DNA of 64,000 nt. Source: Paulownia fortunei. Its lineage: Eukaryota > Streptophyta > Magnoliopsida > Lamiales > Paulowniaceae. Below, in pieces: positions 26,305 through 38,155 of the stretch. The stretch is from positions 124,001 through 188,000 of the forward strand of contig JAGSPU010000064.1 in assembly GCA_019321725.1 (NCBI GenBank), given 5' to 3'. A model generated the notes under the pieces. It was not told where the DNA came from. It was given only the letters and a program-made list of their open reading frames with translations, and did no database searches. The position numbers and the translations under genes were made by a program. Position 1 is the stretch's first letter, and every line of letters starts with the position of its first letter.

Positions 26305-26922
26305 ATGTCCTCCTTGAATACGTCGCAGGATATTGAGACTTCCGCCGCTAAAACTGTAAGCACTCTCCTCCCACCACCCCTTTTCTCTGATTTTTCTTTG
26401 TAATGATTTAACAATATCCATAACAAACTTGCTTGTGTATTTTGTTCTGCGTGCAAAAGTGTTTACATTTAGGCCATAAATCAGTTGGTTAATATGCAAT
26501 ACTTACGTGTATTTATGGGGCCTTTTTTGGAATTTTGTCTAACTTTACGTGGGGACGATGTAAGAGCAATTTGCTGAAAAAGGTACAATTTTTGCGCGAG
26601 GTACTATGTAATTGCGTCATCGTTTACTTCTCTGCAGTTGTATAATCTTGGTTATGTGCCTGCGTCTGATGCAGGTGAGGGTGGTGATAAAGGGGATGGT
26701 GCATGGGGTATTCTATAGGAACTGGACAGTTGACAACGCCAAAGAATTGGGCTCAGGAGGGACGGCTCTGTGGATGCCTTGTTTTCAGGAAGGCCGGAGA
26801 AGGTCGAGGACATGGAGCAGCGTTGCAGGAGAGGCCCACCGGCTGCGATGGTCAGTGGTCTTCAGGTCTTCCCCTGTACTGATGATCCTGGGACCACGTT
26901 TAAGCGTAAACCCACTGTTTGA
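26305..26922 (+). pseudogene. Acylphosphatase gene with frame-breaking loss in the catalytic core
   Basis: Acylphosphatase hydrolyses acyl phosphates through a conserved Arg and Asn. Exon 1 (26305-26355, MSSLNTSQDIETSAAKT) ends at a GTAAGC donor. Exon 2 starts at 26675, in phase, with [20 protein letters not shown], including the catalytic Arg of the GVFYR loop. After NAKELG (to 26755) the frame breaks, and the rest of the domain ([19 protein letters not shown] ... TTFKRKPTV, stop 26920-26922) continues from 26758 in another frame. The family segment LKGWVRN, which carries the catalytic Asn, is missing. About 19 bases appear to be lost, which is not a multiple of three. As read, translation would run through an unrelated frame to about 26,947. 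Either a recent pseudogene or an assembly fault. No upstream in-frame ATG exists. Confidence 0.85.
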
Positions 26923-29900
26923 TCAGATGGATTCGACTGAGGCATGAATTGAAGCAGCATTGCAATAGTATTGGTTGCCTTTCTTATAGGCCTTTACCCT
27001 TATCACATTACGAGGATGATCCATATATGTGTATATATAGTTTGTAGACTGTATTTGTAGTAGTTGAATTGTGTTATAACCATAAATGCTTCTGTACATT
27101 TTGTTATACATGGATAAAGAATGTTATACAGTGATCGGATGTCTTAGAAATACTACATCAGTTCCTCCAAAATCTGTTGGCTTTCTGATGCAGAATATTG
27201 TTTTGAAAACTTAAAGTGATTGAATACCAGTTGGTTTTGTTTGCTACTTGCAGTGCATATATGTATCATCTGCAAGATTCTAAATCACAAGGGTTAATTT
27301 CAATTTTCAAGTTTGCACAATTGTTAATCAGCATTTTGGAAGGAAATTTGAGTATTGAAGTTTGAAGAAAATCATTTACAGTTTCTAAATCAATGGTTTT
27401 TTAACCCTGGTATTCATTTCCTTCCTATTAGTTGCACATAATTATTGATCCGCTTCTCGTTATGATGTAGAAGTGCTAAATGTTGAACTGTCCATATATA
27501 CCAGAAAGTGCACATTTTCTGATCAATTGGTAGGTAAGACTTAAGTTAGCAGTCATGTAGGGTGGGTAATACATGTTAGGAATATTCTGGCGCTGTGGCC
27601 TAATGTAGTTTTGCAGCCTTTGCCCTAAACTCCCTCCATCAAATCTCGCCATTACAGAAGAAAAAATGCCTTAGTAATGCTGAGTTACACCTTTGTAACA
27701 CATTTAGGTTTTATGGCTTTGGAGGGTTGTGTTTGTTCATGAGAATGGATTCCTTTTTATAATTTATCAAATTGGAATCATTCTAGCAAACACCTAAATG
27801 GAGAGATTATAAAGAACGTATTTTCCAACATCAGGCATCAGTTGTTATAAGACAATTGAATTTTTAAACAAGTACTCTGAAGGTTTTGAATTGCTTTATG
27901 ATTATTGTTAGTATGTCCCCACCATCTCATGCAATGGTAAACTTCACTCCTGTGTGATTTCCAGAAGCAGCAGGAGGAGAGGAATTGTCCCACAATCTTC
28001 AATTTTGTGATTCTACCTTCATCAGTAAGGTAGAACTTTCTCTCTTTCTTTTCAGAAACTTTGAAAGTCAGTGTTTTTATTATTAGTTCTATTGGAAAGA
28101 ATAACATTTGTATCTTGAGAGTGCCCGAAGACATGGGCTGTTTGTGAAACTAATTGTGTATACCATTGGACATGGTCGAGAGCAGTGGAGAGAAGGGAGG
28201 GGAAGTTTAACAAAATTTTAACATGTGTGGACTTCTCAAGCAAATTATTTCTTCTTCTGATATCTAACTTTTTGTCATGTAGCTGTCATTGAGTGGCTTT
28301 GGGCTTGGTTTAGGAATACCTAAATCTCATCCATGAACATGGTAATGACCATGCCAAATAGTGGTCTTGTTAGGCTTTGAGTTTTCCTTAATTTCACAAT
28401 AACTTAGCTCTGTGCAATAGAAGTAATACCTATGTACAAGAAATAATTGAAGATTATCATATTTTGGTATGGTTGCCATATTGATGATTAGCTGGAAAAT
28501 CTCTGTTAGGCTTAGTGCTCCTTTCATTCTTTCCCTTCTTTCCTTTACTTCTACCAGGCACAAAGTTTGCCCAGTTTTAATTATCATTTTTTTTTCATTT
28601 TTTCATTTTGTTACGAACCAGTTAACTATAGCATTTGTTTCATTCCTCGTTATTAATTTTTTCTATTTAGAGTGAAGGCCGGGAAAATTTTGTGCTTTCA
28701 AGGATATGTGCCTGTTATTAGTATGGTGTCGCTCCATCAAGACATGATGCTACAAGTATTGGTCTTCCCTTTCTGTGAGGAAAATTTAGCACAACACTAA
28801 TATAGCAGCCAACAAATCTACAAGAATGCAAGCTGCCATCTAGGATAAAATGAGACTTGCCTTGAGATATGATGAAATAAATGACCAAGGTAACACACAC
28901 AACCTTTAAATAAATATAGTTATGTCAGCAAGAATTATTTGAAGGGCCTAAACCGGTCTCAAGGCTCTGGCTATTTTGTTTGTGCTTATTCACTCCACTC
29001 ATATAGGATGTGTTTTTTCCTTCAAAAATATATATATATGTTTTTTCAGGTAGATCATATCTTCAAGAAGACTTTCCACAGGCTTTTTGGCGAAGATTCT
29101 GTGTAGCACACAGGATGTAGAACATCGACTGAGGCCTGCCAAGTGCTGACTAGAATAACTACCTTTCTGTTTTCCATCATCTACTTAATCATTCTTATCC
29201 AGATGTAGTAGTATCTATAGTAGTATGCCTTGATTTATTTCATCTCCATTATCTTGCATATGTCGTTGTAAGATTTTGTTTATCCTTATCTGATTCATAG
29301 AACTCTCCCTGATTTTGGATTTATACTTCTCGAGGACTGTTGAACCATTTACTTGGTTCTTAATTGTGGATTTTCTTTAATCTATCTTTCATTGATGACC
29401 TCTGCCCCTCCATAAAATCGTGCAACTTCAATGACTATGTCCGCAGAGGGCAACAAGCTGTCAGCCTCTTGCCAACTGCAATAACCTTTTCTCAATAGGG
29501 ACAGTTACTGGCCTTCAATCTAAAAGTAAGCAATACCCCCCGTGTTCAGAATTTGTTTTTAAACAAGTTGAAGATTTGGCATTAGTGGCCTTCATGGAGT
29601 ACCTCCATTGTACAGAGAAGATGGGAGCATTTAATCATCGCTACTCAAGGTCCCCTACGTTGTGCACATGCTGCATGATTGCTTCCAATATGCCTTTTCC
29701 ATTCACATGTATTTCCCATATCATTATCCTTGACATCTCTTAATTTGTCAAGTAGTAATTAGTTTGCCTCTATCCTTGATGCTTGTACAGTTGAATAAGA
29801 GAGCTGAAAGTGATACATCAGATGTTTTTTTGTCGCACGACACATGAATTGAGCTCGCATATATCTTTCAGAACCAGATGTTCTGTTCCCTCCACAACTG

Positions 29901-29984
29901 GTTTATAAGTCTCATCTTTATAGGTTTCTGTACAGCTAAACTTTTTTGTCATCAGCATCATTTCAGTGATCAATTTTTTTGAGG
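26923..29984. other. Acylphosphatase 3' UTR, spacer and SAUR upstream region
   Basis: Three kilobases without a recognisable coding segment on either strand. The base composition is less AT-rich than the 12-26 kb desert. Part may be the 3' UTR of the acylphosphatase gene and the promoter of the following SAUR gene. No clear auxin-response TGTCTC cluster was noticed. Confidence 0.45.
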
Positions 29985-30320
29985 ATGAAAGGTGGTTTAG
30001 TGATCCTTAAGCTTGTGAGGAAAATGCTACGAAAAATCATCACACCATCCATTCAATATGATTTTGATCCTGCCATTGAAGATGATGAGCCCGATACCCT
30101 GCCAGAGGATGTGAAGGAGGGGCATTTTGCGGTCCATACAGTTGACGATGGTAAGTTGAGGAGGTTTGTCATAGAACTAAGTTACTTAGCTCACCCGGGC
30201 TTTCTGAAGCTCTTAGAGCAAGCAGAGGAAGAGTTTGGTTTTCAGCAAATGGGTATTCTTGCTATTCCATGCACATACAGTGACCTTCAATCTGTTATTG
30301 GAAGCAAAGAAAAACATTAA
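29985..30320 (+). CDS. SAUR family protein (small auxin-up RNA)
   Basis: This is an intronless frame of 111 residues starting at the ATG at 29985 (MKGGLVILKLVRKMLRKI). The SAUR domain occupies about residues 40-105: LPEDVKEGHFAVHTVDDG, then RRFVIELSYLAHPGFLKLL, then EEEFGFQQMGILAIPC. SAUR proteins are short, quickly induced by auxin, and many act by inhibiting PP2C.D phosphatases to activate plasma-membrane proton pumps (family knowledge). The short basic N-terminus and the lack of introns fit the family. An open frame reaches a few codons upstream but has no earlier ATG. A second SAUR gene lies 2.7 kb downstream in the same orientation, so this is probably a small tandem pair. Confidence 0.93.
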   Translation: MKGGLVILKLVRKMLRKIITPSIQYDFDPAIEDDEPDTLPEDVKEGHFAVHTVDDGKLRRFVIELSYLAHPGFLKLLEQAEEEFGFQQMGILAIPCTYSDLQSVIGSKEKH

Positions 30321-30656
30321 AGAATGATGGCTTGAGGTTAAACATTGTCCTCATGTAGGTAAGGGTGATGGAGGGTTTGTCTCTCGATTCTTGTTATATT
30401 TTCTGGTTATGACGATGCTTCTAGGACTCTTGTATCTACATGTTATTCCATGTCATATCGATAATATAAAGGTGACAACATATATATATGTATATATATT
30501 TGATTTGTGATTTTTTATCTAGGCTTCTCTGCTTCAACCTGTTTCTTGTGAAAAATAATCCTTCGTACTTGAATTACACGAGATCTGATTCCAGGGCAAA
30601 AACAATTTCAGCAGCTTCAAAAATCAACATCCATAATCTTCTAATGTATCATTTTG
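30321..30656. other. SAUR 3' region
   Basis: Probable 3' UTR of the first SAUR gene, followed by an alternating AT run at about 30,478-30,502. No gene. Confidence 0.4.
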
Positions 30657-30891
30657 GATCTTCTATTACAATTTTATACTCTATCTTGTATTACATATTA
30701 CACATGTACGTAATTTTATCTTGAATCTTCTATCGTAATTATTGTAAATTTTTACAAGTAACATGCACGTGTGATATATAATACAAGATATAATAAAAAA
30801 TTATAATAATTACAATAAAAACTCCAAGATAAAATTGTGTGCATGTGTAATATGTAATATAAGATGTAATATAAAATTGGAATAGAAGATC
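30657..30891. mobile_element. Foldback MITE with arms of about 97 bp
   Basis: The left arm (30657-30753) starts GATCTTCTATTACAATTTTA. The right arm (30795-30891) ends with the inverse of that sequence, AAAATTGGAATAGAAGATC. The two pair over almost their whole length with a loop of about 41 bp. I estimate roughly 85-90% arm identity by eye. It has no coding capacity. A transcript through it would fold into a long hairpin. Confidence 0.8.
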
Positions 30892-33013
30892 TAAATTACT
30901 AATTTACGTTTATATCTTAGAATTCATAAAGTGATTGAATCTCATGTAAGTTTATCTTTGGATTCAGTTTAAGGGGTCTGAAGCTATGTCCAACTGCAAG
31001 AAAGTTACAATAAAAAGATATATTACACTTCGTTTACCCACCAGAAAGGAGTACCGAAATGTCCTCCCCAAAGTTGGGAAAAAATAACAAGATTTCAACA
31101 ATTCACTTGAGGTGTTTTCGGTTCAAATCCTGATTCCAGAACAAGATATATTCTTCAATCTCCCAAAAATAACAAATATATCATAAATAAATAAATAAAT
31201 AAATTGGTCATATGAGCTTAGATTTTTATACAAGTGTATAAACAGAAGAACATGGTCCCTAACATTGTTGAGCAGAGTTATTTGTCACCCAAACATGTAC
31301 TTTCCGGGGCCCCTGGAGTGAGTATGAACCGTGTCGGTGTTTGAATGAATAGTCAAGTGTACGGAGAGATAAGTAGTAGGTAGTTAGGATTCTAAATAAC
31401 TTCCTGTAGCTCTATATCAAAATCTTGCTTAACTTTCAGCTCCACAAGTAAATTAAGTGCATTTTTAAGTTGATAAACTTTTTTTTTTTGGTTTTTTAAA
31501 TTGATTTTGACTCAGTTAAATCAACATGAATATATTTGGTTCGATTGTATTAGATTCTGGAATTATAGTTGGGGCGTCTTTATGTCATGATTTTTTTTGT
31601 CAAAAATGAAAATATGTTCTAATTTAGTATGTATATATATTTGTATGTATAGATGCATACATACTATATTATTGAAATTTCTTTGTCGACATGGTATTTA
31701 ATGGGATTTTTTATTTAAAGTGAATGAATTTCGTATCTTTATCTACAATGATGATTGATGATTTTGGGCTTAAAATTAATCTAAATATTTGTGCTTTTCT
31801 CTTTCATACAATCTTAATTTCTTAAAGCTAACCTAACCACGTGAATACATATATATAAGTTTATTACCCTACTTTTTGTTTATTAAATAAACTTCCTTTT
31901 TAAGATCTCGATTCATAGAACAAAATTGAATTCGACAATTTTAGAAACCATTTATTTGTATTTTTATGGCCGTAGCATAATAGTAAGGATATAATTAATA
32001 AAAACATTACATGTGGGATATTAGAACCATTTACATACCCTCAAGATAATATTCACTATCCGTAATTATTTAATTATAAATACCCAATCATTTTCTATTT
32101 TCGATAAGTTATTTATTATATTTTTTAATTACACCAAATTGTTCATGATGCACGGTGCAGTACTCTTAATAAGGAAAATGCAATTCCACAATATTGAGTG
32201 TCCAAATTTATTTTTTTTTTTGTTTTTTTTTTTTTTTTGTCCTATGCCCAATTGCCCACCAAGTCAGAATCCATTATCCATACATATTTGAGAAGAGGCT
32301 TTCCATTTCTCCATTTTTAAAGGATATTTTGAGTCTCTAATTTAAAAGAAGAGGTCGCATGATTACATACTAGACAATGTCAACCCAACGAAATTCCATC
32401 TGTCATGGACCTCAACTCTTTATCCTTGACTGTTTCCTCCAATACAAGTCAAGCAAAAGTGCAAAACCATGCAGTGGAGAAATTAAAAATCAAACCATAC
32501 CCTTCTTGTTTTTAATTTTTAAATTAAACTGTCACGCAAGCTCAAATTGCCTAATTTTCTTATTCCACTTTTGGTGCAATATTTTTTCCTGAAACTTAAA
32601 AATTACTATGAGAAACCAATGTATAGATCGAAAATGTTGAGAAAGACCATAACCAGATATGACATATATATTAACCAAAGTTAAGGAAAGGAAATAAAAA
32701 AGAGTAACCAACTATGAAACTCGGCCACTTGAGATATGTAAGTTCCGCGTTCAACTATGACAGCAGACCAAGAAACACATAGGAAAATACACATTAAATG
32801 CTGCAATCAAACACTGATAAACAGTCGTATCCGTACGCCAATGCCCAATGGCCTCATTTGCTTACCAACTAGGAAGCTTCATCCACCCCCCCCACCCCCA
32901 CCCCAAAAGGAATCAATCTAGTATAAATCAAAGAATTCCCTCCATAACTCTTTAAAACTGGTTGACAAGAAGCATTTTCTTTGTTACTAAAGCAGCCCTA
33001 AACTAATACAATA
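30892..33013. other. Spacer between the two SAUR genes
   Basis: AT-rich and noncoding, with poly-T runs near 31,480 and 32,210-32,240. A C-rich run lies at 32,887-32,905, quadruplex-capable on the minus strand, 110 bp before the second SAUR. Probably contains that gene's promoter. No gene seen. Confidence 0.45.
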
Positions 33014-33406
33014 ATGAAAGCAGAGGGGAAAAAAGGCTTGATTGCGCTCAAACTTCTTATTAGGAGACTGCAAAACCATCTTCAGCTATCAAGAAGGGTA
33101 GATATGTTTAGAGGGTTTGAATGTGAAGAAGTAGAGGCAAAAGAAACGGTTCCAGATGATGTTAAGGAAGGGCATTTTGCTATTCTAGCCAAGAATGAGG
33201 GGGAGAAGCCCATAAGGTTTGTCGTGGAACTGTGTGTTCTGAAACATCCTGCGTTCTTGAGGTTGCTGAAGCTGGCAGAAGAGGAATATGGGTTTCAACA
33301 AAGGGGTGCCCTTGCAGTACCCTGCCAGCCTGAGGAGTTACGAAGGATTCTGCAAGACAAGATTTGGAAGAGTACCGACGAAAGAGACTTCCTACCAGTA
33401 TGCTAA
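33014..33406 (+). CDS. SAUR family protein, second copy
   Basis: This is an intronless frame of 130 residues starting MKAEGKKGLIALKLLIRRLQ. The SAUR domain shows VPDDVKEGHFAIL, then PIRFVVELCVLKHPAFLRLL, then EEEYGFQQRGALAVPC. It is clearly related to the gene at 29985, sharing the PDDVKEGHFA/PEDVKEGHFA block and GFQQ, but has a longer N-terminus and a different C-terminus (LQDKIWKSTDERDFLPVC). The final 23 codons, including the stop, are duplicated in tandem immediately downstream. Role as for the family: an auxin-responsive regulator of cell expansion. The alternative frame 33288-33497 is a shadow of this gene. Confidence 0.93.
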   Translation: MKAEGKKGLIALKLLIRRLQNHLQLSRRVDMFRGFECEEVEAKETVPDDVKEGHFAILAKNEGEKPIRFVVELCVLKHPAFLRLLKLAEEEYGFQQRGALAVPCQPEELRRILQDKIWKSTDERDFLPVC

Positions 33407-33482
33407 CGAGAAGGGATTCTGCAAGACAAGATTTGGAAGAGAACTAATGAAAGAGATTTCAGTACAGTATGCTAACGTGATC
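33345..33482 (+). repeat. 69-bp tandem duplication across the SAUR stop codon
   Basis: GGATTCTGCAAGACAAGATT starts at 33345 and again at 33414. The period of 69 bp is exactly 23 codons. The second copy stays in the same frame after the TAA and reads ILQDKIWKRTNERDFSTVC before its own TAA. The copies differ at several positions, so the event is not brand-new. Confidence 0.9.
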
Positions 33483-34627
33483 TGCTCGCAGATTTGACAC
33501 AATCTTTAATATTTTTTGAGAAATTGCATTATTTTGTATAGAATCAAGAATCTATGGCGTGAAAACAGAAAGAAAGATACGACATATGTACTTCTCTTGC
33601 TTCTGTTTTTATATTCATTCCAGGAATATCCGATGTTTTAAATGTGTCTCGAGATTAAAAAAGAAAAGAAAAGTAAGACTCCTTTAGATCTTGCCAGACA
33701 ACAAAAAATAACAAGACGAACGATAGCATGCCATAAAAGTTTGTGTTTACTTCTGATGAAAGTGGATCGAGTAATCAGCTCAGTTTCGGATTCTTAGACT
33801 CAATAAAAAAGGAGGAATAACATACACAGAATAAAACATATTTTCTCACCACTACGATTGTCTGTGAAACGATGCAGACTCCTTTTCCAACTCCACTTCC
33901 TAGGTCAGACAGAACCGAAGACGAATGACTAGAACATTTGAAATATGAAAAAATAACTGACATGATTCATTCTGGGAAACGTTTTAACACCTCTTGTTGG
34001 TAACTAAACTGCAGTGGAGTCTCAATCTCTGGGTTGCAACTAATTATGTAAATTTGGGACATTAAACGATAAATAGACTAAGATATAAGGATCCTGGATT
34101 TGGCTGAAAGACAAATCCTAGTGTCCATGGTAAAACTATAAAGGTTCCTCTGATAGAATAAGCTTATCTCACTCCTGGAAAACCCACCACTCAGCATATT
34201 TTGATTAACCTCAAGAGTTACGACCAAGTACATTTAGATTTATTGGCCTTACATAGTTCACTCATTTGATGCCCAAGAAAGCATTTCTGCATAAAAGATA
34301 AAACTTCATATTCATCACATACACTAGTGAATGTCACAGCAAACAAAGAGCAGCTAAAGTTGATGATAACTCCAAAGCTTCAATAGGTAAGTTGTAGCCT
34401 AACTTCATGGCTCACATCATTTCAGAAAACTTATGAAATCATAAAATACAGGAAACAAGAATTTTTTCAACAAATGTCCAGAAATGCACAAGAAGATGCT
34501 CTCAAGGTACAGTTGTTCTCCTTTTTCTTTTTTTCATTTTGCAGTGGGGGAAGGGTGGTGGAATTTTTAAGGTCTACTTGTCTGAGAAGTCCAGAACAGA
34601 AGAATCCATGCTGCTGGAGGAAGAAGA
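33483..34627. other. Spacer between convergent genes
   Basis: Holds the 3' ends of the plus-strand SAUR and of the minus-strand complex I gene. No other coding signal was recognised. Confidence 0.5.
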
Positions 34628-36999
34628 CTAAGGGAAGTAGACAGGCCAGTTGAAGTAGTACGAGTCTCGTACTTCTTTGTCCATCTGATTCCACTGTCAC
34701 AAAATTAAAATGATATGTGAGAAACAAAATCATCTCACGCTGCAGAAGCCATGGTAATGTATCAGAAGATGACACAGTAAGAGTTGTCTGTCTGCTGTTG
34801 TTTAATTTGAAACTCAAATTCAGTAAAGTACCTTAAATTTATATGGTTGTTTCTTCTCACGTGCTTTCTTCCAGTGATATTGTTCAAACAGCATTGCTTT
34901 GTCATGCCAACTGCATGACAAAATCATAAGTGCATTGGAACCCAAAAGAAAGCCAAAAAGATGTACAGATTTTTTGAGCAAGCAGCAGAATAGTCCACAA
35001 GCAACAAAATAGGTGAGTCCAACTCAAAGCAAGCATCTTCTCCAAGTCTAAAGAAAAGAAGTAAAAAGTGCTAACTTTGGCAGCACACCAGCAGCATCTA
35101 GATCAGAAAAAGCAGTCCAATTGGAAATGAAGTGTAATTTCTCTTTCAAAAACATGTAAAGGAAGAAATCAAACAAGATTCCAAGTCGGCTAACAAGGGG
35201 GGTCAATGATTGTGTTGAACAACCTGATATAGTTTTTAGAAACTCACAGAGGCACCTTATCCCCCGGAAGATATTGGTACATATTACAAGCAGTGACCTC
35301 CCAGGACATGCTTCCAGTTATTGGGATGGCTCCTTGCCAGTCATAAGCATATAGGGTTTCTAAGTCTCAGCCCCTCTGACATGCCATAAATTCCAGATGC
35401 TAATCACTGAATATTCATGGAGGCATTTTGTGCCAACATTTTACGGACTTGGGCACCACAATCAATATGTATCTGGTAGTTGGAATTGAATGTAGGATGT
35501 AAAGTCTCAGTCAAGAACTTTCCAAAAATGGATAAAGGTCTACAGGGATATTTTTGTCTAGGATAAACAAGTTGTTCTAACAAGAACAAGATGTCAATAC
35601 ATCTGAAATATAACAGGCTCAAACTGTAATACTACAAATTTCTCACTTCAGGAATACATCAGAAATAAAAAGGAACAAGTGCAAATACATATTTTAGTGA
35701 AGAATATAGTGTTTCGTATATAGCTTCTTCAATTTATACTTTTCTTCCATGTTTCTAGTGCTAAAATAATAAACAAAGTTTAATTTGGGGAGATGCTTCT
35801 TTTCTTTCTTTTCTTTTTTATAAATTTTCTGTTTGTTATTTACCCAGTAATCATGGTTGATAAAAAGAGACACTGGGAGTGTGAATGAGTTGAAACACAA
35901 CATACATTTGTGTTCTGGATACACCAGATCCTTTTTCTTCCATTATATTTTCCCATTCTATAGAATCTATGCAACTAAACAGACCATCACAGCATACATG
36001 AGTTACCTCACATATTCCATTTCATAACACAAAAAATTGACAAAAGGTTTGTATTACTTCAAAACAATCCATCTTTCTGGGATCATGTGCTTGTGTGAGT
36101 GAAGAAATGTACACATATCTCAGTGTTAAAGCAAAAGGGATCAGGATCAGCTGTCATACTAAAGTTCAATCACAAGAGCACTTCTCCAGGAAGTTTGCAC
36201 ATCCAAACACACCATATTTGAAGAGATATATTAGAAAATGTTCTTCCTCAACTCCATGTGAGCCAATATAACTATAGATATATCCAGCAAAAAGGAGGTT
36301 TATTTGCCAGGGACTTTTCATTGTCAACTACCAATGGAAGTAAAGGACTTATCATTATAGATCAAACAAGTCCTTTTCAAGATGCTAAACATGGCCAGAA
36401 ACAAAACATTACATGTTTAACATAATAAAAGCTTGCAACACAATGTTCCATAAACGTGTGCCTACGCATGCAGATGTGGACAAACTACTAAAATCTGCAA
36501 ATCAGCCTCTGTTAGTCTATTACGTGTTTGGGTATTGTTTTTAATTCGGAAAAATTGTTTTAAATTCCAATTCCAAGGTTTTAATTTAAATACTATGCAA
36601 ATAAATATCCAACTCTTCCAAGAGTATATAACCATTCAATATCTGAAAAACAGAAATAACACATTAATAGGGCACAAAAACATTAATTCAAAGGTTTACA
36701 ACCTAAATCACAGATTAGAGCATGTAAATGATAAAATGAATGTATCTCGAAACTAACGAAAACGCTTGAAAAAAAAAAGCATAAAACATTCATACACGAG
36801 TGTGAGTGTGTGTGAAACAGAGAGAGGAAAGAAGGATTGGGGAATACTTGAATTGGTTGGAGAGTTGCCACATGTAAGGGTTGAACCAGGTGAGGGCGGA
36901 GAAGGCGGCCGACCCAATCCATATGTTCACGAACCGGTCCGGGTCCGAGTGAGGGACCCCCGGGTCGCCCCGATATGCGTTTCCAAAGTACTTCTCCAT
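34628..36999 (-). CDS. Plant mitochondrial complex I accessory subunit, 98 residues (At1g67350-like)
   Basis: There are three exons on the minus strand: 36999-36848, 34910-34832 and 34693-34628. They are joined in phase with GT-AG introns and encode 98 residues. Exon 1 starts MEKYFGNAYRGDPGVPH and contains one hydrophobic segment (VNIWIGSAAFSALTWFNPY). Exon 2 reads WHDKAMLFEQYHWKKA and exon 3 ends YYFNWPVYFP. I recognise this as the small plant protein found in complex I membrane-arm preparations (Arabidopsis At1g67350, from memory). Its length and both ends match the family. It lacks a long cleavable presequence, which is common for small membrane-arm subunits. The first intron is about 1.9 kb. 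An open frame extends eight codons upstream, but with GTG and no ATG, so 36999 is the start. Confidence 0.88.
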
Positions 37000-37829
37000 T
37001 TCTGGACGATTCTCTTTCTTCACTCTTCAGTTCGGCCGCCGCAGTGTGCGTACTCTGCTACTTTGCTTATCCGATTATATTTTCTGTCATTTGCGTAGTC
37101 CCTTATTTATTTGTTTTTCTTTTTATGTTTTTTCCATATTTGGGTGACTGGATATAGAATACTCTCTTTTTATATTTTAACTTTAAAAAGAGAGAAAAAA
37201 AAAAATGGTCCTTCTATTTTTTGTGCAATTGGATTGGAGGTCTAAAGAAACATTATGTTCTATTTATACAAATTGGATCTTTTTCATTTGATTTTAAATG
37301 AGGTTTTTCTTTATTTGCTATAAAAATTAGAAAGGCACTTAGTTGGAACAACTATTTTCATTTCCCAAATGATAAAATATACAGTAAGCAAGAATCTGTT
37401 TGAATATCTATTTATAAACAGCAGATTAATAAAGTTCAAAGATAAAAATAATTTGTAAGCCACATAAAATACATTGCCATTATACTAATCCTTTTCATAT
37501 CCATATAACACAAATAAACAATCTTGCCACTTGAGAATGCAATTATTTGATCAAAGTTTCACAGTACTATCTTTTGTTGATGATAAATTTCATGCCACCA
37601 AAAATATTGATTGAATTACCTTACAGATTTTCAAATTATATAAAAACAAAAGATCCCTTTCTACATTTTTTCTTCTTACCGAGAAGTAAAATTGTAATTA
37701 AAAAAAGGATGATAAGAGGGTCCTAACTCCTATAACTATTTTAGTAAAAGAGTTTTAATTAGCCAAAAAAATATGATGTTAGCCTGATATCGCAAATTTA
37801 GCTGATAGGACTAAGTGCAATATGTTTGA
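37000..37829. other. Upstream region of the complex I gene
   Basis: The 5' UTR and promoter of the minus-strand gene lie at about 37,000-37,200. The rest is AT-rich with no recognised gene. Confidence 0.45.
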
Positions 37830-38155
37830 TATTATTCAAGGATTGGAGGATTTGGGAATGTCAGAAGGGTTTTCGGTTGCTTCTGAGGTTCATAGCGACT
37901 GTATATGAGTTCAGGTGCTATAGGAGAGATTAAAGAGTATGTTGGGACGGCTGATGAGATTCCTAGCGACTGTATATGAGTTCAGGTGCTATAGGAGAGA
38001 TTAAAGAGTATGTTGGGACGGCTGATGAGATTCCGTTTGCTCATCCTGTGCCTCGACTTCCTGTGATTAGGGAATGGCGAATGATACCTAGTTCTTTGCA
38101 AATAGGCCTGTACCTCAATTTCCTGTGGTTAGGGAATGGCAAATGATACCTACTA
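37830..38155 (+). pseudogene. Decayed coding-like fragment with internal 71-bp and 62-bp repeats
   Basis: One frame reads like protein: FDIIQGLEDLGMSEGFS, a stop, then EIKEYVGTADEIPF followed by AHPVPRLPVIREWRMIP. A 71-bp unit starting at 37893 is repeated almost perfectly at 37964. A second unit around CTGTGATTAGGGAATGGC recurs 62 bp on (38060 and 38122). I cannot name the source family. It sits between two minus-strand genes and has no start, splice sites or stop arrangement of a working gene. Confidence 0.45.

Noticed and set aside
26141..26322. 60-codon hydrophobic plus-strand frame overlapping the acylphosphatase start
   Set aside because: It is made of CTT/TTC codons from a CT-rich 5' UTR, is out of frame with the gene and has no recognisable signal-peptide ending.
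25821..26499. Acidic and arginine-rich minus-strand open frames
   Set aside because: They are the antisense of the pyrimidine-rich acylphosphatase leader and of its intron.
34467..34817. 116-codon minus-strand frame over the end of the complex I gene
   Set aside because: It is in a different frame from the recognised third exon and crosses its splice acceptor.
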